NCBI GenBank assembly: GCA_038043285.1 | Contig: JBBTCJ010000160.1 | Coordinates: forward strand, 1 to 26,479 | Length of the DNA stretch: 26,479 bases | Direction: 5' to 3' | Origin: JBBTCJ01 sp038043285 | Lineage (GTDB): Bacteria > Planctomycetota > Phycisphaerae > UBA1845 | Part shown: positions 1 to 7,626 of the stretch, in pieces | Position numbering within the stretch: the stretch's first letter is position 1 | Layout: each line of letters begins with the position of its first letter | Translations under genes and position numbers: made by a program | Notes under the pieces: model-generated | Databases searched by the model: none | What the model saw: the letters and a program-made list of their open reading frames with translations, nothing else | Told to the model about the DNA's origin: nothing

Positions 1-214
1 GAATCGGAACCGGCCTGGGGACCGTCAGCGACTGGGCACGAGGGGCTTTGATGAGTCCAGAACGCCGCCAAACGTGCTTAACGTTCCCCGGCGATGCCTC
101 CCTGCGCCCTCCGCTTCCCGCTCCGGGAGCCGAGTTTACGGACATCGACCTACGGCTTCAATCCAGCCGCGCTCCAACCTGACGAGATTCGACAGACTCC
201 ATCGGGCGCCCGGG
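1..214. other. Left-edge stretch with no recognised gene
   Basis: One frame on the plus strand is open from base 1 to a TGA at 49-51 and could be the last 16 codons of a gene that starts outside the window, but those residues resemble nothing I know. The rest, up to the stop codon of the minus-strand peptidase at 215, shows no convincing coding sequence, promoter or terminator. Confidence 0.3.
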
Positions 215-2074
215 CTATTTCGCCGGGGCCAATGCGACCTTTAAGACGTGTTCGGTCCCGTCGCGGAGGACGGCAACCTCCACGAGGTCGCCGGCTTTGT
301 TGTTTCGTGTGCCCGCCATGTAGTCGTAAACGTTGGCGATCTTCTTGTCACCAATGCGGATGATGCGATCACCGCCCTTCATTCCCGCCATGTCGGCCGG
401 CCCTTCGGGACTGACGGCATCGACGGCCATCCCCGGCTTGCCGTCGTCCCCGTATCCCGGGGTCAGGCCCATGACCACGCGATACGTCGGCGCGCTGCCC
501 GCGGCTTCCTCCTTCTTCGGTTCTGCCTTGGCCGCGATGAACTTGGGCGCTTCGGCCCGGTCGGCCAATTGCCGCGCCGCGTCCACCACCGTTTTCACGA
601 CCCGCGCCCCGCCGTCGGCGTTGATCTTGTCCGCGTCGTCGGTGGGCTTGTGGTAGTCGTTGTGCGCTCCGGTATAGAAGTGCATGGCCGGGACGTTTTT
701 GCGAAGGAACGGCGCATGGTCGCTGCGCCCGCCGTAATCGACGCCGGGCGCGATCTTCAATCCTACCTTGCCCGCGGCGGAACTGACCAATTCGCTGAAC
801 CCCTCGCCGCATTCGGTGCCGAACACCTGAACGGTCTTCTCGCTCTCGTTCATCCGTCCGACCATATCGAGGTTGAGCATGGCCGTCGTCTTCTCCAACG
901 GCGCGAAGGGATGTTCGACAAAGTATTTGCTGCCGTGCAGACCCGATTCCTCGGCGGTAAAGGCGATGAACAGGATGCTTCGTTTCGGTCGCGGACCCGC
1001 CGCCAGCGCTCGCGCGATCTCGATCACGCCGCTGGTGCCCGAGGCGTTGTCGTCGGCCCCATTGTGAATCTGCGGACCGGCGTCGTCGGCGACGACCTTT
1101 CCGGCTTTGAACTTTCGCATCATCGGCTTGCGCACCCCGAGGTGATCGTAATGGGCGCCAACGATCACGAACTGATCGGCGAGCGCTCCCTCTCCGTGGA
1201 GGACGCCCAACACGTTGCGCACCGGCGCGGTCTTCTTGTCGAACCCTGCCTGACCGTTCACCGCGACGTGGGCGACGAACCCGGAGGCAGGTTTGCCCGC
1301 ATCCAACTTCGCCTGCAACTCATCGAGCGAACCGAACCGCCCCGCCTGTATGGTCGACTCGGCGAACGCCCGCGTGACGTGAAACGCGGGAATGCCGTAC
1401 TGGTCGGCCCCCTCGGCGACGAATTCGGTGAGCACCTCTCCGGCGTCCGGCAGCGGCGAGGGGCTGACCACCAGCACCGCTACGGCGCCGCGGTCCTTGG
1501 CGTTGTACACCTTGTTGCGGATCATCGCGTGTCGCGTCGGTTCACCCTTTTCGTCGGCCCACGAACGAGGCTCGCCGTCGAAAACCAGCACCACCGCGCC
1601 CTTCACGTCGAGGCCCGCGAAGTCGTCGTACGCCTTGTCGGGATTGACGATCGCGTACCCGCAAAACGCCAACGATCCTGAGAACGCGTCGTCCGAGGAA
1701 AAGTTGAATGGGATGTAGTCGGCACCCTGCTTGCGCTCGACCTGGTCGCCGCTGACCGCCAACTTGCTCGCGTCGGTCAACGTCCGGTGCAACGTCAGGG
1801 GGAAGGTCTGGAAGAACGTCCCATTGTCACCGGCCGGGGCAAGCCCAATCTCCTTGAACTGGGCGGCGATGTACTCAGCCGCCTTGTCGATTCCCTCCGA
1901 ACCGACGCCTCGGCCGGTCAGCTTGTCGTCAGCGAGGTACTTCACGTGGTCCAGGAACCGCCTGCCGACGTCCGAGTCGTCGGACCGGGCGGGGCTAACG
2001 AGCGCCAAGAACAGGACGACACTCGCCAAGCCCCAGGCCGTGGACGACCGATTCGACGAAACGTTTGGTTGCAT
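215..2074 (-). CDS. Secreted M28-family zinc aminopeptidase with PA and PDZ domains
   Basis: Predicted exported metallopeptidase of 619 aa that removes N-terminal residues from peptides outside the cytoplasm. Residues 1-31 form a signal peptide ending near SPARS. A PA-type insert covers roughly 125-275. The M28 catalytic domain follows: GAHYD (H308), HNGADDN (D341), AEE (E375 general base, E376 ligand), NLDMVG (D403) and DYHKPTDD (H475), so all five zinc ligands and the base are present. Residues 531-616 form a PDZ domain, seen in several M28 peptidases. The frame stays open for 43 codons upstream, but the start at 2074 is preferred because it is preceded by GGAAGGAG at good spacing and begins directly with the signal peptide. 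The upstream extension is Arg/Pro-rich and unlike a protein start. Exact substrate unknown; family assignment is secure. Confidence 0.93.
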   Translation of the reverse strand: MQPNVSSNRSSTAWGLASVVLFLALVSPARSDDSDVGRRFLDHVKYLADDKLTGRGVGSEGIDKAAEYIAAQFKEIGLAPAGDNGTFFQTFPLTLHRTLTDASKLAVSGDQVERKQGADYIPFNFSSDDAFSGSLAFCGYAIVNPDKAYDDFAGLDVKGAVVLVFDGEPRSWADEKGEPTRHAMIRNKVYNAKDRGAVAVLVVSPSPLPDAGEVLTEFVAEGADQYGIPAFHVTRAFAESTIQAGRFGSLDELQAKLDAGKPASGFVAHVAVNGQAGFDKKTAPVRNVLGVLHGEGALADQFVIVGAHYDHLGVRKPMMRKFKAGKVVADDAGPQIHNGADDNASGTSGVIEIARALAAGPRPKRSILFIAFTAEESGLHGSKYFVEHPFAPLEKTTAMLNLDMVGRMNESEKTVQVFGTECGEGFSELVSSAAGKVGLKIAPGVDYGGRSDHAPFLRKNVPAMHFYTGAHNDYHKPTDDADKINADGGARVVKTVVDAARQLADRAEAPKFIAAKAEPKKEEAAGSAPTYRVVMGLTPGYGDDGKPGMAVDAVSPEGPADMAGMKGGDRIIRIGDKKIANVYDYMAGTRNNKAGDLVEVAVLRDGTEHVLKVALAPAK

Positions 2075-2293
2075 GGTCAACTCTCCTTCCAAATGAACGC
2101 ATCGAGCCGGTGCGCTCGGCGAGCGGGACGGCGGTCGCGATTCGTGCCCAACCACCGTGGCATTCGACGTTCCCGTCGCCCGTAGCCAACGGCGACCCGC
2201 CACGACGCGAGGAACCCGTCGTCGGGCCGCACCATTTCAATGGCTGAGAAGCAAATTGTCGAGTGGATTCCGCCCGGCAGGCGAGGAGGGGCG

Positions 2294-2542
2294 TTACCGC
2301 GCATGCCAGCGCGTGAGGCGCGTTGAACGCTCGGTCATGAATAGGACGTCCAAGTCGTCGATCAGAGCACGCCGATCCATTTCTGCCGTCTGCAAAGCGG
2401 AGTGGTAGTGGTCGCTGCCGGATTGGGTCAAGTTCTCGGAGTGGGCATGTGGGTTCGTCCAAGCCACGGTGTGCTGGGCCGTGCACCCAGGAAGCCCGCC
2501 CGCCGCCGCCAACACCGCCGTCAACCCAAGTTTGCGTAGCAT
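2294..2542 (-). CDS. Small lipoprotein of planctomycete type
   Basis: An 82-aa predicted lipoprotein. The N-terminus MLRKLGLTAVLAAAGGLPGC has a charged start, a hydrophobic core and a lipobox with Cys20 as the likely lipidated residue. The mature part is about 62 aa, His- and Asp-rich, and ends in DDLDVLFMTERSTRLTRWHA. From memory, very similar endings occur in many small planctomycete lipoproteins of unknown role (a recollection, not a search). Start at 2542 rather than 2587: it has GGAAAGGA upstream and puts the lipobox at the normal distance. It lies upstream of, and in the same orientation as, the M28 peptidase, with a 219-nt gap, so co-transcription is possible but not shown. Confidence 0.72.
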   Translation of the reverse strand: MLRKLGLTAVLAAAGGLPGCTAQHTVAWTNPHAHSENLTQSGSDHYHSALQTAEMDRRALIDDLDVLFMTERSTRLTRWHAR

Positions 2543-2648
2543 CGAACGATCGTCCTTTCCCGGGGAAACGAACCCACCGCCCGACATTCCCTCCGGCGGA
2601 TCGGGTCCGGCACAAGTCCTAAAAGCCTATCCCCCCAAATCGGCCCCG

Positions 2649-3548
2649 TCAACCGCCCGATTCCGCCAGGACGTTGGTGATGAACGTCGCCAGGGCCTTG
2701 GCGTAAACTGGAGCGTAGGTGAACCCCGATTCGTTGTGGTCGCCGGGGGTTTCAACAAAGAGTTTCGGCGGCGAGGCCGCATCAAACAGGGCCTGGGCCA
2801 TCGACAAAGGGATCAGATCGTCGCTTTGACCGTGAAGAAACAGCTTGGGGCAGTCGACTCGACCGATTTTGTCGATGGACTCGAAGCGGTCCCGCAAAAT
2901 CCAGGCGACCGGAAGGAACGGGTACTGGAACTTGCCGACGTCCACCAGACTGGTGAAGCTCGACTCGACCACCAAGGCGGCCGGACGGCGGCGCGAGGCG
3001 AGGTCGATGGCCACCGCCCCGCCCAGCGATCGACCAAGGACAACAATCCGGCTCGGCGATTCGCCGCGGGACTCGACCAGATGGTTCCACGCCGCCTGGG
3101 CATCGAGATACAAGCCTCCCTCGCTGGGTTCACCGTCGCTTCGACCATAGCCGCGATAGTCGATGATCAGTGAGTTGTATCCCAGCCCGTGCAGAACCTT
3201 CAGCTTGTGGAGCCGGTGCGAGACGTTGCCCGCGTTGCCGTGGAAAATCAGGACCGTCGCCGTGGCGGTGGCGTGGGGAACGTACCAACCCGCGAGCTTC
3301 ACTCCGTCGGCAGCGGTGAACGACACGTCCTCGTAAGCCAACCCCACGTCGCCGGGCGTTCCCTCCAGCTCGCGCGACGGGAAATAGATCAAATGCCGCT
3401 GCCACACGCCGACGAGGATAACAACGAGAACGTAGCCCGCAATGAACGCGGCCAAGGCAACCGTCGCGCCGCGCCGAACACGGCACGCAACGCGGCCGGG
3501 GAAGCGACCTTCGTTGCGGGATGACGGAACGTGGGTCGGTTCATTCAT
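2649..3548 (-). CDS. Membrane-anchored alpha/beta hydrolase (BEM46/ABHD13-like)
   Basis: A 299-aa serine hydrolase of the alpha/beta fold. After a basic N-terminus, residues 28-48 form one transmembrane helix, which should anchor the enzyme with its catalytic domain outside the cytoplasm. The fold shows HGNAGN (103-108, oxyanion region), DYRGYGRSDG (130-139), the nucleophile elbow GRSLGG (S174), HGQSDDLIP (acid D243 or D244) and PGDHNE (H271), so the catalytic triad is complete. The FPSRELEGTP and HGNAGN signatures match the BEM46/ABHD13 group, whose substrates are mostly unknown; esterase or lipase activity is an inference. No strong ribosome-binding site precedes the ATG. It lies between the lipoprotein gene and the amidohydrolase-like gene, all on the minus strand with gaps over 100 nt. 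Confidence 0.85.
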   Translation of the reverse strand: MNEPTHVPSSRNEGRFPGRVACRVRRGATVALAAFIAGYVLVVILVGVWQRHLIYFPSRELEGTPGDVGLAYEDVSFTAADGVKLAGWYVPHATATATVLIFHGNAGNVSHRLHKLKVLHGLGYNSLIIDYRGYGRSDGEPSEGGLYLDAQAAWNHLVESRGESPSRIVVLGRSLGGAVAIDLASRRRPAALVVESSFTSLVDVGKFQYPFLPVAWILRDRFESIDKIGRVDCPKLFLHGQSDDLIPLSMAQALFDAASPPKLFVETPGDHNESGFTYAPVYAKALATFITNVLAESGG

Positions 3549-3718
3549 GCGAGAAGCGATCTATGGCCACGTCGACGCATTGGATCACGTGTACCCCAAG
3601 CCGCCGCGATGAGGATCGGGGGCTTCGTGCCGCGCAAGTGCAGATTGGTGATTCCCGATGTTCCGCGGCCGCGAGGGAGCGCGCCCTCTCATCCCGTCAT
3701 GCCCCGCGCGAAGGGCTG

Positions 3719-4639
3719 CTAATTTGCCTCGTCGTCGGAGTCGGCGGCGCGGTCTCGGCGGCGGGATTCCGCGGCCGTCGCCGGCGGCGCCAGGCCCAGG
3801 ATCGCCAGCGCGTCGCGTTCCACGATACCCCGAAGCTGCTCCCGTGGTATTGTCGGCAGATTTGTCCCATGCACCAGATGGTTGATGCTGTACAAATCCT
3901 CGATGCAATGCGAGGCGCAGGCCGCCGGAAATCCGCTCCCGAACAGCAGCTTGTCCATCACCCCGTACTGGTGCGCACTAAGCAGCGCCTGATAGGCCTG
4001 CCAGGGTTGGTGCAGCAGCCAACTGATCTCCGCGTAAGCGTTGGCGTGCTTGGCCAGCAGCGCGATCGTCTCGTTCACCCACGGGTACCCCATGTGCGCG
4101 ATGACCACCCGAAGCGACGGAAACTCACGCGCGATCTCATCCAGCAACACCGGCTGGGCATATTCGAGCTTGGTCGCAGCCGTCACGTGCACGCCGGTAT
4201 GAAACAGGATCGGCAGCCCTCGCCGCGCCGCCTCGCCGTACACCCGCATCGCCTGGGTGGCCGTGGGATGAAAATCCTGCGCTGCCGGCGCCACTGCGAC
4301 GCCGCGCATGGCCAGTTCTTCCTGCGCGATGCCCATGTCGGCGATGGCCTCCGCCGATGAACTCGGATCGATGCCCGCGAACCCCACCAGTCGATCCGGG
4401 TGGGCGGACACGTATCGGGCCACCTCCCGGTTGTCGATGTGCGCGTTCAGGTAACGGCTTCGGAACCCCAGAACGATGGTCTTGTCCACGGGTTCGGCGG
4501 CCGCGAAGTGGTCGGACACGTCCGCGGCGCCCCGGTCGCGATCGTCCGCTTCCCCGCCGCGGCAGCGCCCGACAGGCCGCCCCGCCTGTCCGAGTTTCGC
4601 TGCGTCGCTCCAGGTATGCGTAAAACAATCGACGATCAT
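3719..4639 (-). CDS. Amidohydrolase_2-fold protein with altered metal site
   Basis: A 306-aa TIM-barrel protein of the amidohydrolase-related group (decarboxylase and lactonase relatives). Recognisable blocks are the N-terminal strand DCFTHTW (residues 4-10), ILFHTGVH (H147), VVIAHMGYPW (H182) and LLFGSGFP (232-238). Most relatives have HxH at the first strand and GSDFP or GSDYP at the last. Here the first His is Phe6 and the Asp is Gly236, while H8, H147 and H182 remain. Either it uses a reduced metal site or it has lost hydrolase activity. Residues 16-45 are unusually Arg/Gly/Asp-rich. ATG 4639 is preferred over a TTG five codons upstream because the family usually starts just before this strand; neither has a clear ribosome-binding site. 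Divergent from ogt across a 337-nt intergenic region. Confidence 0.75.
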   Translation of the reverse strand: MIVDCFTHTWSDAAKLGQAGRPVGRCRGGEADDRDRGAADVSDHFAAAEPVDKTIVLGFRSRYLNAHIDNREVARYVSAHPDRLVGFAGIDPSSSAEAIADMGIAQEELAMRGVAVAPAAQDFHPTATQAMRVYGEAARRGLPILFHTGVHVTAATKLEYAQPVLLDEIAREFPSLRVVIAHMGYPWVNETIALLAKHANAYAEISWLLHQPWQAYQALLSAHQYGVMDKLLFGSGFPAACASHCIEDLYSINHLVHGTNLPTIPREQLRGIVERDALAILGLAPPATAAESRRRDRAADSDDEAN

Positions 4640-4737
4640 ACGGAGTCTTTTCAACCCGCGACCTGCCCGCAGCCAAGAGCAGAACCTGGGCCGGCAGCTG
4701 CCGCTGTGCCCGGATGAGATGGTATCGGCTCTTGGTA

Positions 4738-4755
4738 GGGCTGGTCAATCAGCCC
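4738..4755. repeat. Short perfect stem-loop
   Basis: GGGCTG and CAGCCC form a perfect 6-bp stem around a 6-nt loop, between the divergent amidohydrolase-like and ogt genes. There is no T-run on either side, so it is not an obvious terminator. It could lie in the minus-strand 5' leader. Confidence 0.35.
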
Positions 4756-4766
4756 GCGGCGTCCCC

Positions 4767-4875
4767 AGGGTCTTTCAATCCTTGCCAACACTTGACGGCG
4801 ACCACGGGAAACCAATGGTGGACAAGCCGCCAATGGCACCCGTTTCCCACAGACCGTCGAGGATTGAAAGGCCCT
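4767..4875. repeat. Long imperfect inverted repeat between divergent genes
   Basis: The outer arms 4767-4782 (AGGGTCTTTCAATCCT) and 4860-4875 (AGGATTGAAAGGCCCT) match at 15 of 16 positions as an inverted repeat. Inside, GGGAAAC (4806-4812) pairs with GTTTCCC (4842-4848) and GACGG pairs with CCGTC, so most of the 109 nt can fold into one long hairpin. The apex holds two direct copies of CCAATGG (4812-4818 and 4830-4836). It fills the divergent intergenic region, so it may be a regulatory site, a structured leader or a small dead mobile element. No flanking target duplication was seen. Confidence 0.6.
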
Positions 4876-4894
4876 GCCCAACGTTTCTCCATCC

Positions 4895-4923
4895 TTGCCG
4901 CCGTTGCGCGTTTCGCGTACAAG
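4895..4923 (+). promoter_or_regulatory. Possible sigma70-type promoter for ogt
   Basis: TTGCCG (4895-4900) and TACAAG (4918-4923) are separated by exactly 17 nt, each matching 4 of 6 consensus bases. They lie about 50 nt before the ogt ATG and just downstream of the long hairpin. Matches of this quality arise by chance, so this is tentative. Confidence 0.35.
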
Positions 4924-4976
4924 AATGTTCCACGCGATAGAGCTGCACGCGGATCATCCGGGCTTGGAGGAAGCGC

Positions 4977-5567
4977 ATGCTTGCATACGATTTCGTTCCA
5001 ACGGATTGGGGATATTTCGGATACGTCGCTCGTGCCGGGGCGCTGGTGGCTACGTTGCTTCCGGCGCCGCGAAAAGAGGCCGAAACCGCGATCCGTTCTC
5101 GCTACCCCCAAGCTGTCCCGGCGAAGAATCTGCTGCCCGACTTCCGCCGCCAAATCGCGCGCTATTTTCAAGGCAAGCCCACAGAATTTACCGTCGCGGT
5201 GGACCTTGCTGATTGTCCGCCGTTTCATCAACGCGCGCTCGAGGCCTGCCGCAGGATCCCCTATGGACGCATTACCACGTACGCCGACTTGGCCCGGGCG
5301 AGCGGGAACGCGAAAGCGGTCCGCGCGGCCGGCGCGGCGATGGCTCGCAACCCGCTGCCGATTGTGATCCCGTGCCACCGAGTCCTGCGATCCGATGGGA
5401 CGCTCGGCGGGTTTTCGTCGAAGCGCGGCGTCGCGGAGAAGCTGGCCCTGCTGCAGATGGAAATCCCCGCGCTGTGCGCGCCGCATGAGCATGACGGCAA
5501 ATGTTCGTGTTCGAAGGCTTCCCCGTGTCGCGCAAAGCGCCAGCGGAACATGGAGACATGCGCATGA
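4977..5567 (+). CDS. ogt: Methylated-DNA-protein-cysteine methyltransferase (O6-alkylguanine repair)
   Basis: A 196-aa DNA repair protein that transfers alkyl groups from O6-alkylguanine to its own cysteine in a single-use reaction. The C-terminal domain is clear: PFHQRALEACRRIPYGRITTY (DNA-binding part), the Arg-bearing NAKAVRAAGAAMARNP, and the active site PIVIPCHRVL with Cys133, followed by GGFSS. Residues 1-75 are the usual variable N-terminal domain. The protein runs about 25 residues past the normal end with a Cys/His-rich tail, CAPHEHDGKCSCSKASPC. The ATG at 4977 has a good GGAGG site 5 nt upstream. The last four bases overlap the start of the next gene (ATGA), so the two are probably translationally coupled. 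Confidence 0.93.
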   Translation: MLAYDFVPTDWGYFGYVARAGALVATLLPAPRKEAETAIRSRYPQAVPAKNLLPDFRRQIARYFQGKPTEFTVAVDLADCPPFHQRALEACRRIPYGRITTYADLARASGNAKAVRAAGAAMARNPLPIVIPCHRVLRSDGTLGGFSSKRGVAEKLALLQMEIPALCAPHEHDGKCSCSKASPCRAKRQRNMETCA

Positions 5568-6634
5568 GTGATCTCTCTCGACGCGGGTTCCTGCGTTCCG
5601 CCGCGGTGCTCGCCGCCGGAGCGGCGTCGCCATCCATTCGGGCGCAGGGGCAAACGAAGGGCACAGGGTCCGGCCCGCTGGTGATCGCCAGCGCCAACGG
5701 CCTGCGCTCCACGGAGAAAGCGGCCCAGATGATCCTCGCGGGCGCCGATCCGCTCGATGCAGTCATCGCCGGCGTGAACATCGTCGAGGAAGACCCCGAA
5801 GACATGTCCGTCGGATACGGCGGGCTACCCAACGAAGACGGCATCGTCGAGTTGGACTCCTGCGTGATGCACGGTCCGACTTGTGGGGCCGGGTCCGTTG
5901 CGGCACTGCGAAGCATCAAGACCCCGTCCAGGGTGGCCCAGCTGGTAATGCAGCGAACGGACCACTGCATGATCGTCGGCGAGGGAGCGCTGCGATTCGC
6001 TCGTGCTCACGGCTTCGAGGAGGTCAACCTCCTGACCGACAAGGCCCGCAAGGCCTGGCTGGAGTGGAAGGAGAAGCATTCCGACAACGACGATTGGCTG
6101 CCCCCGCCGGACGCGTCCGATCCCAACAAACATTCCGACGCCGTGCGCGGCGTTCCGTTCACCTACGGGACGATCAACTGCTGCGCACTGGACGCCAAGG
6201 GCGATCTCGGCGGGGTCACCACCACCAGCGGCCTAAGCTACAAGATTCCCGGACGCGTCGGCGATTCGCCGATCATCGGCGCCGGGCTGTTTGTTGACAA
6301 CGAGGTCGGGGCCGCCGGAAGCACCGGCCGCGGCGAGGCGGTCATCAAAATCTGCGGCGGGCACACGATCATCGAAGCCATGCGCGGCGGGATGTCGCCG
6401 CAGGATGCGTGCTTGTCCGCATTGAAGCGCATCGTCGCCACCACCAAGGAGCCACGGCTCCATCGCAAGGACGGTCGGCCCAACTTCGACGTGAAGTTCT
6501 ATGCCTTGGCGAAGGACGGCCGCTACAGCGCGGCCTCGATCTGGTCCGGCGGAAAATTCGCCGTGTACGCTGACGGAAAGAACCGTCTCGAGGAATGCGC
6601 CTTCCTCTACGAGCGCCCCGCCGAGGGATCGTAG
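5564..6634 (+). CDS. Tat-exported N4-(beta-N-acetylglucosaminyl)-L-asparaginase-like Ntn hydrolase
   Basis: A 356-aa member of the T2 family (glycosylasparaginase / isoaspartyl peptidase). These proteins cut themselves to expose an N-terminal Thr nucleophile and hydrolyse N-linked glycosyl-asparagine or beta-aspartyl bonds. The N-terminus SRRGFLRSAAVLAAGAASPS is a twin-arginine signal, so the folded protein is exported. Thr203 in FTYGTINCCALDAKGDLGG is the predicted cleavage point and nucleophile. GRVGDSPIIGAG (230-241) and GGHTIIEAMRGG are the substrate-site blocks seen in glycosylasparaginases, which I favour over plain isoaspartyl dipeptidases. The residue before Thr203 is Gly rather than the common Asp. 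ATG 5564 is preferred over 5558 or 5501: it overlaps the ogt stop as ATGA and sits 8 nt after GGAG. An intrinsic terminator follows at 6686. Confidence 0.88.
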   Translation: MSDLSRRGFLRSAAVLAAGAASPSIRAQGQTKGTGSGPLVIASANGLRSTEKAAQMILAGADPLDAVIAGVNIVEEDPEDMSVGYGGLPNEDGIVELDSCVMHGPTCGAGSVAALRSIKTPSRVAQLVMQRTDHCMIVGEGALRFARAHGFEEVNLLTDKARKAWLEWKEKHSDNDDWLPPPDASDPNKHSDAVRGVPFTYGTINCCALDAKGDLGGVTTTSGLSYKIPGRVGDSPIIGAGLFVDNEVGAAGSTGRGEAVIKICGGHTIIEAMRGGMSPQDACLSALKRIVATTKEPRLHRKDGRPNFDVKFYALAKDGRYSAASIWSGGKFAVYADGKNRLEECAFLYERPAEGS

Positions 6635-6685
6635 TTCCGCTTGACGGGGAATACGGCCAGGGCGATACTGCGCCAACCATCTACT

Positions 6686-6729
6686 CCCCGCTCAAGCAGC
6701 CGCGGAGGCCTCGGGCGGGGTTGTTTTTT
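6686..6729 (+). terminator. Rho-independent terminator after the ogt / Ntn-hydrolase pair
   Basis: CCCCGC (6686-6691) pairs with GCGGGG (6715-6720), and the stem is followed at once by TTGTTTTTT (6721-6729). It lies 51 nt after the Ntn hydrolase stop codon and separates this pair from the transporter genes. Confidence 0.8.
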
Positions 6730-6793
6730 GGGCTGTCCTGGTGGTCCGACTCACGTAATCCTTCGGGTCTAAGAAGGTCCGCTCCCTCACGGT

Positions 6794-6837
6794 CGCGGCT
6801 CTGATAAGAGGCAGCCGGCTGTTGGAACAGAGCCGCG
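6794..6837 (+). promoter_or_regulatory. Structured element upstream of the YhhQ-type transporter gene
   Basis: CGCGGCTCTG (6794-6803) and CAGAGCCGCG (6828-6837) form a perfect 10-bp stem. The 24-nt loop contains the palindrome CAGCCGGCTG (6812-6821), which can form its own hairpin or allow dimer formation. It ends 62-77 nt before the transporter start and comes after the previous terminator, so it is probably in or near that gene's 5' leader. Genes of this transporter family are often controlled by preQ1 riboswitches, but I could not fit this element to a preQ1 aptamer consensus. Confidence 0.45.
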
Positions 6838-6914
6838 AGCGTGTGCAAGCGGAGGTTGGTCTACCCGAAAAATCTGGTGTTTCGTCGCGCTAGAACCTCT
6901 TGCGAGCTTTCGCC

Positions 6915-7625
6915 GTGCCGACCACGCGCAAGCAGATCGTCTTCTTCATCCTCGGCGGGTTCTTCCTGACCAACGCGATCCTCGGCGAACTGACCGGCGG
7001 AAAGCTGCTGGAAATCCCGGAGATCGACCTTGGTTGGTTCCATCTTCCCAGTGTGGTGCTGTCGATCGGCGTCCTACCCTGGCCCATCGTCTTTGTCACC
7101 ACCGACCTCATCAACGAATATTTCGGCAAACCCGGCGTGCGCAAGCTCACTTTCCTCGCGGTCGGAATGATCAGCTACGCCTTCGTCATCCTGTACCTGG
7201 CCATGCAAGTTCCGGCGTGGGAAAAATCGCCGGTGTCGCAGGAGGTCTTCGTCCGGGTCTTCGGACAATCCAACTGGATCATCGCCGGATCGCTGACCGC
7301 GTTCTTGATCGCCCAGTTCCTGGACGTTCTGATTTTTCAGGCGTTCAAGGCGTGGACCGGACATCGAATGCTCTGGTTGCGGGCGACGGGCAGTACGGTG
7401 TTCAGCCAACTCATCGACACGGTGGTGATCCTGTTCATTGCCTTTCGCCTTCCCGCGATCCTCGAGCGGGAAGGGTACTCGATGACCTGGGAGGAGTTCG
7501 TTCGCGTGGCCACGGGGAATTACGGATATAAACTGCTGATCGCGGTGTGCGTCACGCCGATCATCTATCTGGTGCACGGGTTGATCGATCGATACCTCGC
7601 GGCCGACCAACAGTCGGGAGCTTAG
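6915..7625 (+). CDS. yhhQ: Queuosine precursor transporter, YhhQ/VUT family
   Basis: A predicted 236-aa inner-membrane protein importing preQ0 or preQ1, precursors of the tRNA nucleoside queuosine. About six hydrophobic segments are visible, starting with QIVFFILGGFFLTNAILGEL. Family signatures include the TNAILGELTGGK block, TTDLINEYFGKPGVRKL near residues 60-80 and STVFSQLIDTVVIL, which are characteristic of YhhQ proteins. The frame is open to a TTG at 6900. GTG 6915 is given as the start because it is the better initiator and has a weak GAG 8 nt upstream, but neither choice is firm. The stop is one base before the start of the next gene, so both are probably on one mRNA. No other queuosine genes are in the window. 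Confidence 0.85.
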   Translation: MPTTRKQIVFFILGGFFLTNAILGELTGGKLLEIPEIDLGWFHLPSVVLSIGVLPWPIVFVTTDLINEYFGKPGVRKLTFLAVGMISYAFVILYLAMQVPAWEKSPVSQEVFVRVFGQSNWIIAGSLTAFLIAQFLDVLIFQAFKAWTGHRMLWLRATGSTVFSQLIDTVVILFIAFRLPAILEREGYSMTWEEFVRVATGNYGYKLLIAVCVTPIIYLVHGLIDRYLAADQQSGA

Positions 7626-7626
7626 C

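Noticed and set aside
248..1681. A 477-codon open frame on the plus strand
   Set aside because: It lies entirely antisense to the M28 peptidase, whose zinc motifs are complete. The translated sequence is Arg/His/Val-rich with no family features, which is typical of antisense frames in GC-rich DNA.
4767..4875. CRISPR repeats, because the arms end in GGATTGAAAG
   Set aside because: There are only two copies, in inverted orientation, with different lengths between the shared ends, no spacer array and no cas genes.
6794..6899. A preQ1 riboswitch upstream of the transporter gene
   Set aside because: I could not find the C-rich loop and A-rich tail of the preQ1-I aptamer or a fit to the other classes. 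The structure is kept only as an unassigned element.
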